64,000 nt of DNA from Chiua virens (lineage: Eukaryota > Basidiomycota > Agaricomycetes > Boletales > Boletaceae): assembly GCA_019787685.1 (NCBI GenBank), contig JAHNUO010000034.1, positions 212,508 to 276,507 of the forward strand, read 5' to 3'. This document shows positions 44,506 through 55,898 of this stretch, in pieces. The position numbers and the translations under genes were made by a program. The notes below the pieces were generated by a model. That model was not told the DNA's origin. It did not search any database and was given only the letters and a program-made list of their open reading frames with translations. Positions within the stretch are counted from its first letter, which is position 1, and every line of letters begins with the position of its first letter.

Positions 44506-46404
44506 ATGGTTTCCTCGACCACCGAGACGGTTGTCTCTGCGCCAAGCCCGGCTCCACTCGCCAACAAGCTAGACAGCGATGTGTTATCGACCGACTTCGG
44601 AATCCTTCCAATTCCAAAGAGGTTACGCTACGATCCTGGAAAACCCTTCCATTTCGGTCTTTTATTAAACTTATCATTTGGATTTGCTAGTACATTCAGT
44701 GAGTACTTGAAGCTATGTGATAGATCTGTCTTGATTTCGCTCTAAATCTACTAGCCGTCGCGAATTTGTACTATTGTCAACCTCTGTTGAGTATGCTGAT
44801 AATATTTTTATTGTCGTGTTAGCCTGCTCACATACCACGATGTTTTCCAGTCGAATTCTCAAAATCATTTGGTGTCAGCTATAACGAAATATCACAGTAC
44901 GCGACTTTACCTTTCAAACAACATTGCTTAACGTAGAATATCACGCAGGATACCAACATTGGTGCAGGCCGGGTAAATCTTACTGACGTTAATAACGACA
45001 TGACGCGGGTAACTAATACCCTCATTAGATATGCGATAGGTCTGCTCCTGATAACCCCTCTGGGGGATCTAGTCCGCAGACGACAAATAGTTCTGTTACT
45101 TGTCTTTGTGTCGACCACACTTACCATTGGGCTGGGGATAACCCCAAACCTCCGAGTATTTGAGGCGTTGTGCTTCTTGATCGGCATCGTTACCGTCACT
45201 CCACAGATTCTCATGCCTCTTGCAGCTGATCTGGCTACACCTGAACGCAGAGCATCTGCCATATCCGTTGTCCTTTCGGGCCTCATGCTTGGAATTTTGA
45301 TCGCACGCGTACTTGCAGGGGTTATTGGCAACTTTAACTCATGGCGGATAGTCTACTTCATGGCCATCGGTGTTCAGTGTCTTGTAATCGTTGGGGCGTA
45401 CCTCATCCTGCCGGATTATCCTGCTAAAAATCGCGACTTGACTTACTTCAAAATATTGTACACGATGGGGAAGTACGCCGTCACAGAACCGCTCGTGATA
45501 CAGACTGCGTTGATCAACATCGCCTCCAGCGCCTGTTTCACCAGCTACTGGGTCACATTGACGTTCTTGTTTGGCGGACCGCCGTACTACTATTCCACGT
45601 AGGCTGGTCTTCTGTGATCCGTCCATCTCACGTGACTCATTCAGGCAGACTGGACATCGGTCTTTTCGGATTTGTAGGAATGTTCGGCGTACTCGCTGGC
45701 CCTTTTGTGGGCCGGCTGATTGATAATCTTGTGCCATGGTATGCAACGCTTGTGGCGACATTTCTCCTTATCGTCTTCCAATCCGTGCAAGTTGGTGCCG
45801 GAGGAATCAATGTGGCGGCAGTTGTCATTTCCTGCTTCGGACTTGATGTCGCTCGTCAAATGCAACAAGTATCATTGTCAACCGCTGTCTTCAAGTAAGT
45901 CCTCACTTTTGGCTGAGGCGAAGCTTGGTGAATGACGATGGTTTACCTGATACAGCATCTCTACCACCGCCCGGGCCCGCCTGAACGCCATTCTTATTCT
46001 ATCAGTGAGTATTTACGACATTGAAATACCGTGGACGGGATCATTTCTAATAGGTAATGGGTGCGTAGCTTTTCATTGGTCAAGTCATCGGAACCTCGGT
46101 TGGGACAGAGGTTTTTGTGCGGTATGGTTGGCGTGCGTGCGCCTTGCTGTTGTTGGCGCTGTACGCTTTTCAGCTTGGGATGCTCATATTGCGAGGGCCT
46201 CATTGCCCAAGGTATCACTGGTTTGGTTGGGCAGGTGGTTTTGAGGCTCGCAAGAGTGTGGTGGAAGCACGCCAAAGAGAGAAGGACTCGCCTTCTGTGA
46301 CGGTGACCAATGGACCAATGGACGAATCCCACCCACTACCCGAGAAAATGGAAGACGATTTAGTACGGCATATCGAATCAGGAGACGCTGCCAACGCAGT
46401 ATGA
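44506..46404 (+). CDS. MFS transporter, tandem copy 4
   Basis: Exons 44506-44698, 44755-44790, 44851-44896, 44949-44972, 45029-45598, 45649-45894, 45956-46004 and 46069-46404; 499 residues. It has the cleanest family sequence: FGILPIPKRLRYDPGKPFHF, VANLYYCQPLL, EFSKSFGVSYNEIS, ITPLGDLVRRRQ, TVTPQILMPLAADLATPERR, GLMLGILIARVLAGVIG, PDYPAKNRDLTYFKILYTMG, LTFLFGGPPYYYST, GPFVGRLIDNLVPW, ARQMQQVSLSTAVF, VRYGWRACALLLLALYAFQL and RGPHCPRYHWFGWAGG. A hydrophilic C-terminal tail follows. Substrate unknown; drug or metabolite export is a reasonable guess only. Confidence 0.92.
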
Positions 46405-48277
46405 TATTTAATAAAAGGGGATCTGTGGAACACATTGTATAGTGTGCACATCAGGGATTCAATCCATGTTATCATTACGAACTCCGAGCGTGGACAGTTA
46501 TAAGCAGTCCAGACTGCCGGCCGCTTCAAGACCGCTGCTCTAAGAGGCAACGGCCCTGAACGTTTACGCGTTACGGTTCAGTGTCATGTGTGGTATATCT
46601 ACTATGCATCTAGGTAAATTGTGGGGCCTACAACAGTCTCCTTTGCGTTGGACTCGGAAGTGGCTTGGCCACGGTAGCGAGCACCTTGGGAACTAGGTCA
46701 CAGGAGCGTGAGGTTCATCCTTCGATAGGGTCACATCGTGGTGTGATAGAGGCGCCGATGTTTCCACACATATCGGACTCCACCGGCAAAACATGCACAA
46801 TATTATTGGATTTCAGATAGACCAGTGATATTGAAGCACAGGGACACGTGCATCGAAAAATAGATGGAAATCCAATTATGATTATGTTGTCGTTTTAAAT
46901 TGATCTGAGTAACATGTGGCAGATAAACTCGCCTGTAGGAAAACGGTGTCCGTCTCACTGACTCTCAGCACTTAGAAGGTTGGATACAGAAGTATGTAAA
47001 TATTAAAATATTAATAACCCAACTCAAAAATTTCGAGTGAGATATCTGAATCCAACTGGATCTACGCGATATCGGAAATGGTGAATTATGTTTCATGCAT
47101 AAATGAAACAAAAGTAATCTATTCGGATTATAGCACGGACACGCTTGCAGTTCTCGGTTGGCCAACTCAGAAGGATGGGATAACACCAGTATCGCGACGA
47201 TGACGCGAGATGAGGCTGTGAACCCGCCTCATTTCCCCACCAGGTTTGAAGTCGAGTCGCATCCGACGGGCCATTTGTTTAGGATTCGATGCCGCTGATA
47301 TTCTTCGCTTGAATATGCGCGACCCACTATAGATCGCAAAGCATAGAGAGATGCCGGCACTGCGGTACATACTGGCGAAATCAGTTGTTAAGGGTGACAA
47401 ATCAGCCGATCTCTGTTTGAGACAGGTAGCTTGCGCTACTAATGTGTAGACGATTGTGGACCTCTGGCGGACAGATGTCTAGCCGCCAGGAAAGATAAGT
47501 CGAACACGATAACCGGGACTACAATGCTAGAGATCACGTTGCTCTCTCCTTTGTAATTTTTTGATGCGACACATATTTGTGACTTTGCCTCGAGTTTTTT
47601 TCGTTGTGAATACCCGTGATTTTTTTGGGAGGGAGGATGGGTAATCAACTTTTCATTGCAATTGTTTAAGATTTGTGATCTCAAGGGTGGAACGGATCGA
47701 GACAGGATCTCGGTGAGACGAACAGATTTAGAGAATGGAGTGCACCGAAAACTCGGAGTTTCAACTGAGAAGGATTACAACACGAAGAACTTCGAGTTGA
47801 AGGACAACGTAAGTATGAAAGACTCGCATACGAGTCGGGTGGGTCCAACAGGCACCTTTTGAATGGGGAACCAAGATATCCACGTAATCCATGGATGTCG
47901 AACGGTGGCAAATCACGAGGCTGCATCATGATGACACCGCGAAAGAGCGGATCGATCTGATTACGTAGTACCTTTTTTGTAAAACATGAAACCACCTGTC
48001 AGTGTCAGATAAGGCCAAACACCTCCGACGGATGATCCACTGTGATATACGACATAAACTCGCCAGTGTAATTAGTTCCAAATATTTTGAGCGTTTATAT
48101 AAATATTTGCAAGTGCACGTTCGAACAATATTATTTAAGTAATGTACGAGCGTATCAAAGGTGTTGATTGTGCCTTCCCATTCCCCTTATTTGGAAACCT
48201 GTGCTATGTAGACTTGGGGGCCTCGGACTCGAGCGGATGTACAGAACATCTCGGAGACATTACCCTTGATCCCCAAT
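46405..48277. other. AT-rich intergenic region
   Basis: About 1.9 kb with no confident gene. A minus-strand frame near 47370-47167 is open but has no recognised motif. The last few hundred bases probably hold the promoter of the acetyltransferase gene. Confidence 0.45.
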
Positions 48278-48902
48278 ATGGTGGACACTGCGACTGGCAA
48301 AGCGAACGCTAGAGCCGCAACGGCGGAAAGAACACAACGTAAGTTCTGACAACAATTTACGATAATAAAAACCTCATGTCCGTGTTTTTTTAGTCTTATC
48401 AACGTTGCATATCAAGCAGATCACAGCAAACCTGACGGAGGAGCTGCGTCACTTGGTCCTATGGCCAGACAAGCCACTCGATTACGTTCGCCTGGACGAT
48501 GATAAATACGGCCACCATTTCGGCGCATTTGTGTCTTCCCGGGACAGTCCAGTCGCTGTTATCTCTATCTTTTTCGAGCCGGTCCCATCATCTGTCATTA
48601 ATGGTTGTACAGCAAGTACTGGAAATGGTACCTCTGCACGGTTCAGGAAGTTTGCGTGCCACCCACAATTCCAGGGTCGAGGCATTGGGACACGCTTGCT
48701 GCGCTATGCCACATCTTATTGCTCCAGCGCGGGTGCCACGGTCCTTTGGTGCGACGCCCGGCTGAGTAGCAGCGAATGGTATGAAAAACGTGGTCTTATC
48801 CAATTTGGTAGCACGTTTTTCAAGGACAAGGTGGAGTATACACGAATGAAGATGGTTTTGCAGGATTCGGATAGTGAGGCGGAGGGCAGCTGCGATCATT
48901 GA
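48278..48902 (+). CDS. GNAT-family N-acetyltransferase
   Basis: Exons 48278-48338 and 48394-48902, joined by a GTAAGT...TTTTTTTAG intron, give 189 residues. The second exon alone has no ATG; the small first exon (MVDTATGKANARAATAERTQ) supplies it in phase. The GNAT fold is shown by HFGAFVSSRDSPVAVISIFF, then motif A FACHPQFQGRGIGTRLLRYA (acetyl-CoA loop QxxGxG) and motif B VLWCDARLSSSEWYEKRGLI. It resembles bacterial acetyltransferases of about 150-160 residues. Substrate unknown. The acidic C-terminus (DSDSEAEGSCDH) is unusual for that group. Confidence 0.88.
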
Positions 48903-49395
48903 CTTGACCTCGCACTAAACGAGTGTCAGAGGTGCAGAGTAAGTGTGCTGACCTGCATTCAAACGAAAGTTTTTTTGGTCGTCAGCTGACGGTCGCCCAG
49001 TCAGGTCTTCTCGGTGATGAAGTGTATACGATACCCACACCCTGTACCCCAGATATCCTTCTGGAAACTTGGATCCCTAACAATGTTGGACTGCTGATCA
49101 GCCACCAAATCTGACGTATTTTTTTGGGGTATCAGGATGTCACATTATTCTTAGGTTGGTTTGTTCATCGAAGAATTTCGGGGGCGCTCCGCTGCGCTTG
49201 AGCCGATCAACCGTTGAAGTTTTTCAGGGTGCTCCGAATGTGTTCTGATTCTCCGCAAAGTGGAGTGAAAGGACAGCGCAAAGTATCTCCCCTAGCCCCG
49301 CGGGTTTTTGCACTCATTCCTCCTGATACGCGGAGAACAAGTGGAGCGTCGTATTGTCTTCTTAACGCCGCTACGACCATCTTTCCCTAGATTGA
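48903..49395. other. Spacer after the acetyltransferase gene
   Basis: Nothing recognised. Part is the 3' flank of the acetyltransferase gene. Confidence 0.4.
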
Positions 49396-49954
49396 GCGTA
49401 GCTCTGCTACCCAACTTGAAGACGCCGCGCCTGACCTGGCTTCGGCAACAAGAATTTTGTGGTCCATCATCATCAATGATCGGTCCAACCTTCAAACACT
49501 GCCTTTTTTTCCCGCAGTATTACCTAGAAAATCCGAGCGACGAGCATCGGACGTTTTCAATGCAGCGGTCGACATGCGGTTTGCATTACAAAGGACAAAT
49601 CGCCTGATTATGGAGCGGCTGTCGAGCCTCTCCACGCCAGTGCGCTATAGGAGGAACACGGTGATGCAGGCCATTTCGAGTGCGCTCAGGTAATGTGAAG
49701 CATACACGCGTTGATCCCCGTGCCCTCGAAGCGCGCATATTCCAGCAGCAATTACACCCCTCGTTCGGGATGCTGTCATCACGGTGGGCAAAGTGGTACA
49801 AGATGTAAACAAAGTCTATCGAGTCCCTGAATTCGATGCGTGTTGGTCTAGAAACACGTATCAGCCGAGGACTACCCGGCTGAGTCCAAGGACATCGGAT
49901 GGACCGTGGTTGTCAAGGGACGTTGACCGAATGTCCGATTTTTCATCATTCTAA
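49396..49954 (+). CDS. Hypothetical protein fragment, two possible exons
   Basis: From about 49396 (after a CCCTAG acceptor) the frame reads ATQLEDAAPDLASATRILWS, then RRASDVFNAAVDMRFALQRT to about 49690. After an apparent intron (donor near 49679, acceptor near 49752) it continues ITPLVRDAVITVGKVVQDVN to a stop at 49952-49954. The composition is protein-like, with amphipathic segments, but no family was recognised and the 5' end was not found. It could be a remnant. Confidence 0.3.
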
Positions 49955-50797
49955 AACTTAACATTAACGTTTGCCGTCCATAAGGCCACCGCCTGCCACC
50001 CACCACTTGTGTGTTTCCATTTTTGCGCCTCGCCCTGCATATGATGGCCCAATCGGTGGTTATCAAGGAGTCTTGTACGTGTAAAATGATGTGACGGAAA
50101 AAGAGCCGGCGCGGTCTGATGAGGGGGCACTGCAGATATGTCTCGAAAAGTGTCAGGAATTGGCACGACAATAAACAAAATCGAATGTGACGGGGGATGT
50201 CGAACGGTATAAAAGCTGGCCGCCATGACGGGGGAGGTCCCGTTAAAACCCTTCAACCCGCTTTTTTCTCGCACTCTCAACCCCCCTCCTCCTTCCCTCC
50301 CCTACCCCCCTACATATAATATTTGATTCATTGGACCCCCTTTTGTTTGGGAATCAGGTCATTTAGTGGGGCCTTTGGTGTCACTTCATCTTGCTATATT
50401 CTATGATTCCAAATCACTCGCGTGGACATTTTCGTTCGAATTTGTCATGCACTGACTTGGTTCATAGCCAATATAGTAGGTTGGAGTGTCCCACTCGCTC
50501 TTCGATGGTCAATTTCTCAACAACGGTCGACGTCCGGTCCTCAGCATTCTCTCGTTCGTTCTCGCATTCCGAATATTTCTCTTTTCGTTCCGCGTGCTCG
50601 CGCTTCCGTTCATGGGCCACTTGATGTCCGCCCATCCGAAACCAGTTAAGCTTTTTAATAATTTGAGTTTGCGCCGTCGAGACCCCCCTTACCCCACATT
50701 CCTGACATGATTGACGTTCTTAGCAAACGGGACTCAATGTCTTTCTTTTCCTTTTCTTTTTATTCCTTGATATTAGTATGGTTTGCGACATGGGATT
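49955..50797. other. Region with a strong-looking promoter but no clear gene
   Basis: Contains TATAAAA at about 50209 followed by a C/T tract (50277-50318), then short open frames only. See the separate promoter entry. Confidence 0.4.
50205..50320 (+). promoter_or_regulatory. TATA box plus pyrimidine tract
   Basis: CGGTATAAAAGC at about 50206 is a consensus TATA box. Some 70 bp downstream a dense C/T run begins (50277-50318), the usual place of transcription starts in highly expressed fungal genes. No convincing coding sequence follows within 500 bp; short frames there lack ATG or motifs. It might drive a short or non-coding transcript. Confidence 0.4.
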
Positions 50798-51258
50798 CTA
50801 CACGGGGTTCCGCAAGTCATGATCGACGTGGGAGGGTGAGAACGCCGTTTCGAAGAGCGCCTTGAATCCGCAGATACGGCGTACGACCCTTCGCCCCATT
50901 GGTCCCCACTGATCTAGAAATAGGTTATCATCAGCATATACCTCTTCTTGATTCGGCCACTTACCATTCGGAGATGCGTCGCTCCATCCCCTACCTTGCC
51001 CTTTTTCACTCTGAAATGAAATCACGAATCCAAAATTTCACCACTGATCAGTTGGTGCGTACAGGAAATACGCCGGACCGAAAATTGTAATGACCCATTA
51101 CCAAAACGTACGTATCTCACGGCCGAAGGCGTGTTGTCCCTCAGTGAGTCCTCCGCCGTCTTTCTGAATGATCGCCCTCGATCGGGTTCACACAAAGACA
51201 AATACCTTACGAAGGAATCTTCAAGTTGTCCTCCGCAGAGGAAAGTACGAGGATCCAA
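50798..51258 (-). CDS. Hypothetical protein, possible three-exon 3' part
   Basis: A minus-strand segment ending RYVRFGNGSLQFS (to about 51079) can be joined across a weak donor (GTCCGG) to SEKGQGRGWSDASPN. A good GTAAGT...TTCTAG intron then leads to DQWGPMGRRVVRRICGFKAL and a stop at 50798-50800. The upstream segment has no ATG in frame, so the true 5' end is unknown. No family recognised. It lies downstream of UBC1 on the same strand. Confidence 0.35.
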
Positions 51259-51439
51259 GAACTATGTGTCAAGCGAGCAATCGGCCGGTAGGGCCGTTTC
51301 ACAATGGGTGATAAGGAGGATCCGGGCGAACAGACTGCGTGAAAGGCTGAGAAAAGGTAGATATAGTGACATAAACCATGCAGTGATACAAACATCGAAT
51401 AGAGGCTTCACATGCAAAAGGGTATTGCTCACGGTTGTG

Positions 51440-52275
51440 CTATTTCAAAAGTTCTTCAACGACTTTATCCTCCGATGTGTTTGCTACATTCGCCCCACGG
51501 TAATTCAATCTCCGGAGGACATCAATCTGGAATTCGCAGATAGAGCGATGCAATGAGTTGACGACTAAACGGGAGGATGAATTTATTCATACGCACCACC
51601 TTTGATCGTTCAAATCCGAGCCCTTCGAATTGGTCTACGTGTGCCTTCTCAAGACCAGCAATCGCGACCTCATCTCTTTGCGGCTCCTTCACAGGGGCTT
51701 TACCGCGCGATCCAGAGCCCCCAGCGTACACCTGAGTCCAATATCTCGCCGTATCTTCAAAGCTGCGCTTGCTCGTCGTGTAGTGTTTGGCTACTTCGGC
51801 ATCCTGAGGGTCGTTCGGTTCAGGAGAACACAAGAGGGACTGGAGAGATATCAACGTGGATTTGAGGGTGAGCACAGGGGACCAAGCATCCTTCAGGATA
51901 TCGAGGCAAATAGCGCCAGAAGCGGAGGACACGTTGGGGTGATACACTTTGGTGATGAACTTCATCTTAACTGGTTGAAACGGATATGACTCAGGGATGA
52001 CGATATCCTGTGTGCAGGTATGATACCGTGATCGACAAAGGACAGGAAATTCGACTCACCACCTCGAATGTACCGCCCTCATATGGCGTGTCTTTTGGCC
52101 CTGGAAACGAACCCTTGAGGTGGAAGGGCGAGTTTTCGACGAGATCGATACTGATGTTGGAGGATTTATCATTTTTGCAGTCTTCGCGAGGGCGTGGGTC
52201 AGCGATGCCTACTGACATGTCTCAGACAAACTAACCTGTAATTTCCTTGTTTACTCGACGAAGACGCGCATCCAT
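51440..52275 (-). CDS. UBC1: Ubiquitin-conjugating enzyme E2 of the Ubc1/E2-25K type with UBA domain
   Basis: Exons 52275-52236, 52181-52060, 52007-51597 and 51526-51440; 219 residues. The UBC fold reads SPFHLKGSFPGPKDTPYEGG, SYPFQPVKMKFITKVYHPNV and, around the catalytic cysteine, SGAICLDILKDAWSPVLTL. The HPN motif is present. A linker with Gly/Pro and Lys follows, then a C-terminal UBA domain (VDQFEGLGFERSKVIDVLRR to EDKVVEELLK). The UBA and linker separate it from UBC12/UBC4-type enzymes. In yeast Ubc1 extends Lys48 chains in protein turnover. It is divergent from HEM13, with 227 bp between the two ATGs. Confidence 0.95.
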
Positions 52276-52502
52276 GACTGTAATTCGCTTGAAAAGACTT
52301 GAATAGTTTGTAAGGCTCTTTGTACAGGTCGCAATGTCTTGGTCAAACAAGGGTTGTGTCGAACCTCGAGATCTAGTAGAGCACGTGACTTTATCATCAA
52401 TCAATTCGAGTTGGACAGTCGGACTCGAATAATCAATCAACGTTCAACGTTCAACCTCCGTTCGACGATCTTTCCAATTATAAAGTCACCGCAGTCGTAC
52501 TC

Positions 52503-53534
52503 ATGGCAATCACTATGCGCAAAAGGGTGGAGATCTTCATAGACGGTCTCCAAAACGACATTGTCACCGCGCTCGAGCAGCTCGACCCTAACGCGCCGAA
52601 GTTCAAGCGCGACGCTTGGACTAGAGCAGCAGGCGGTGGAAGAGGCCTATCGTGCGTCTTTGCCTGCACGCCTGAGGTCGGACAGACCACCTCGACGTTG
52701 CAGACCAAACTCGAGAAAGCCGGCGTAAATGTATCGGTCGTACACGGCATGCTTCCTCCCGCTGCGATAAAAGAGATGCGGGCCGATCACTCTACCATCC
52801 CATACGATGGAAAAACCAGTCTCCCATTCTTTGCCGCAGGCATCAGTCTCGTCATCCATCCGCGCAGCCCATTTGATCCAACTGTCCACGCAAACTACCG
52901 TTACTTTGAAATCACTGAACAAGCAGGCGAGGGGGAGCAGACAGGCAGAGTTGTTGCCTGGTGGTTCGGCGGAGGATCCGATCTGACCCCATCCTACCTT
53001 GATGAAGAGGACGCGAAACACTTTCACACTACACTGAAGGGTGCTTGCCAGAATGACGAGCTGTACAGTGTATACAAAAAGTGGTGCGACGAATATTTTT
53101 TTATTCCTCACCGGCAGGAGACTCGCGGAGTCGGGGGTCTGTTCTTCGATGACCTTTCCGATGAGAAGCATGCCCGTATCCCCGATGACGTTGAGAGACC
53201 GAGACAACCAGAGGAGATCTTCGAGTTCATCTCACGTCTTGGCACCGCCTTCATTCCGTCATACATTCCCCTCCTACAAAAGAAACGCGACATTCCCACA
53301 GACCATCATCGTAGATGGCAGCTCCTGCGCAGGGGACGATACGTGGAGTTCAATCTGGTGTACGACAGAGGCACCAAGTTCGGATTGAAGACGCCTTCCG
53401 CGCGAATCGAGAGCATTTTAATGAGTTTGCCGGAGACGGCGAGGTGGGAGTACATGTCGGAGCTTGGGACGCTAGCGGGAAGTGAGGAAGAACGGATGAT
53501 AAGCGTCCTGAAAAATCCACGGAATTGGGTGTAA
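52503..53534 (+). CDS. HEM13: Coproporphyrinogen III oxidase
   Basis: Intronless, 343 residues. Oxygen-dependent oxidative decarboxylation of coproporphyrinogen III to protoporphyrinogen IX in haem synthesis. Motifs: KAGVNVSVVHG, FFAAGISLVIHPRSPFDPTV then HANYRYFE, VAWWFGGGSDLTPSYLDEED, FFIPHRQETRGVGGLFFDDL, GRYVEFNLVYDRGTKFGLKT and SARIESILMSLPETARW, all in family order. The glycine-rich stretch before these (GGGRGLSCVFACTPEVGQTT) differs from the usual wording. It has no transit peptide, as in the yeast cytosolic enzyme. It is one of the few intronless genes in this window and shares a short divergent promoter with UBC1. Confidence 0.97.
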   Translation: MAITMRKRVEIFIDGLQNDIVTALEQLDPNAPKFKRDAWTRAAGGGRGLSCVFACTPEVGQTTSTLQTKLEKAGVNVSVVHGMLPPAAIKEMRADHSTIPYDGKTSLPFFAAGISLVIHPRSPFDPTVHANYRYFEITEQAGEGEQTGRVVAWWFGGGSDLTPSYLDEEDAKHFHTTLKGACQNDELYSVYKKWCDEYFFIPHRQETRGVGGLFFDDLSDEKHARIPDDVERPRQPEEIFEFISRLGTAFIPSYIPLLQKKRDIPTDHHRRWQLLRRGRYVEFNLVYDRGTKFGLKTPSARIESILMSLPETARWEYMSELGTLAGSEEERMISVLKNPRNWV

Positions 53535-53682
53535 CAGCCGGCGACCGTCTGAGACAAAGGTTTATACAAAGGATTGTACCAACATCGTAATTTCTACGAC
53601 CTTATCACACCAGACTAGACTTGATAGAATCATTACATTCGTACAAAATCTCTCCAAGAATCTAAGTATGCTAGTACGACAT

Positions 53683-54080
53683 TCAATTGGTTGTAGGCTT
53701 ATTCACCTCTTGCTGAGCCTGGCCCTTCTCGTTCCTTGCATTCCCTGTCGTAATCGTCAATCAGAACAAAGGATTGGGTTCACATCCGAGTCACTCACCA
53801 GCGGCTTGCTGAGACTTGTCGCCGGTAACGGCACCAACGACCGAGTCCTTGTACCCGCCCGCCCGCCCTGTCACACCTTCCACGTAACCCTGAGCCTGGG
53901 CCGCCTTGTACTCTGCTTCGCCGCGAGCATGTTCTTCTTTGCCCGACTGGGACCAAGACTGGTTCCCCGTCGCATTGCCGGCCTAGACAAACGTCGGACC
54001 ATGTCCAATGAGTCCACGTGAACGGAAAAACGTACGCCCTCGAGGACAGAGCCCTTCATGGAGTGGAACTGGCCAGACAT
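53683..54080 (-). CDS. CsbD-like small protein (fungal mismatch/cruciform-DNA-binding Hmp1 family)
   Basis: Exons 54080-54036, 53982-53799 and 53744-53683 give 96 residues: MSGQFHSMKGSVLEG, then GNATGNQSWSQSGKEEHARG, EAEYKAAQAQGYVEG, YKDSVVGAVTGDKSQQAAG and NEKGQAQQEVNKP. This is the small, hydrophilic, Ala/Gln/Lys-rich CsbD-like protein common in fungi, often labelled mismatched base pair and cruciform DNA recognition protein after Ustilago Hmp1. The family is frequently stress-induced; DNA binding is known only from that precedent. Converges with HEM13. Confidence 0.9.
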
Positions 54081-55898
54081 TTTGCTACCGCCGTGTCAGC
54101 TGTGCCAAACACGCTCGCGAATGGCCTCGCGCTCACCTGGGATCCTGACTGTTGGACATGTTGAATGGATGGTTGTTATTAAGAGTAAAATGGCAGATAT
54201 GATGAGAGAGAGAAGAGGATGCGACTGGAGAGCAATCCTCGTCTCAGATGCTTTATATACGGTCCAAGTGCCCGCACGGATTAGGAAAGTGTGGTTGTTC
54301 GACGATGACATTCGCTCCTGTATGACATCATAAACGGGATCCGCTGACGTAGTTATGTCTGGCGATCGAGCGCGCCAGGAGCAGCTGGCGCGATGCAATG
54401 CGTATTGCAATGCACATCGGCCCGGACTCCAGACACTCGGCCAAATGGCTTAGTCACGACTCAGGAGAGAGCCGCATAGCTTCCACTAGAAGATAGGTCG
54501 ATAAGATAACGGTAATGTGAGTACTTGCCACAATGCCCACGGAGTTGGCAGAGAGTACATAGGCTTTCTGTGCAACGAAACGCTTTTTGACAAGTCACTT
54601 CAGTGGTACTATGTAATGTGCAGACTTACCAATCGACCGCTGGACCGCACCAAATACCAGTACTGGTGACCCCTGTAAGTGAATTCATTCTCGGCATACC
54701 TTTGTCGCCGATTTTCAAATGAGCCAACTTCGGCTAAACGTTACTGCCAAACACATGATATCTGACCCAAGCCCTGCAGTCACTGGCCCACAGAAATACA
54801 AACGTGAAACGGCGGAGGTATTTTGTCACGTCAATGAGAAGTTTCACACAACCCGCGGTTCGCTTGCGGCGAAAATGCTTCATCAAACAGAAGTCGTCTT
54901 GCAGCGTAGCGGATCACTCCACACCGCAGCACATCGCTCCATCAAAGAATGCACACAAAATTTCAGGGTGATCATTTGCCCCGGCGGAAGTGCGCTGTTG
55001 TCAGAAGGGCTGTAATGTGAAGTCGTAGAAAGGACATCGATTGGCCGTTCTTCCGTGAGTGAGTCAGGGTCGAAGCGGAAGACCAGAAAGTGCGTGACTT
55101 CAACGTTCAATCATCGTCGTGATATGAATGCTTCTTTCGTAAGGTTGCGTGACGTTGTGTGCTTCGATCCAAATGACCTGCTTCACACACCTGCCAATTG
55201 GTCTACTATGACACGCATGCTGGCCGACCGGTTCAACAGAAGAGGCCGAATAGCAGTGTCACAAACTTTGCAGGTTGCGCCAAATCGAGTGTTCATCGCT
55301 GATCAGAGTCCTTTAAGCAGAATATGCTGCTGCTTAGACTTACCGTCACATTGGCTTCTCGTCTCGTAAAGACAAGACCTCAAGGAATCTCAGGGACACG
55401 CCGACGCTGCCCAAAAGCGGTTCTTGGTACATAAATATTACGCACCCACGACATAGCTTATCGTGCCCAACAAGAGAACTCCGAAAATTTGCGGTTAGGA
55501 TGCTGGCATCCATGGTCACGTTTATAAGCCGCATCAGATACGTCTGAGTTCAAAGGTTTACTTACGAAGAGAGGAAGTTAAATAGAGTTACATACGCGTA
55601 TCAAGCTTAAGTTTGACCCGTGCAATATTTATCACGTGATACCGTGGTCGAGTTATTTGGGCTATACCCGCGCGATTTTGAGATAGATTGCGAATGTCAT
55701 GTGTGGGCAGAACGCGACACGAGGTCGCTCTTACAGGCGGAGATTCCGAATACTCTTTATTATGGCTATATCCGGTCACCGGGCACGAATGGTGAACAAA
55801 GCCGGATAATATGTCAGGGTTGAAAAGCTCTATAAAGAAGTCACTTAGCACAGCAGATCCGGGAGGGTAAGCTCCGAAAAAAAAGATATACATACCAA
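54081..55898. other. Intergenic, no recognised gene
   Basis: About 1.8 kb. The left end is the promoter of the CsbD-like gene. Short plus-strand frames at 54719-55015 and 55055-55369 show no motif or splice logic. Confidence 0.45.

Noticed and set aside
51440..52275. NEDD8-conjugating enzyme (UBC12)
   Set aside because: First impression from the E2 fold; the C-terminal UBA domain and the wording around the active site fit Ubc1/E2-25K.
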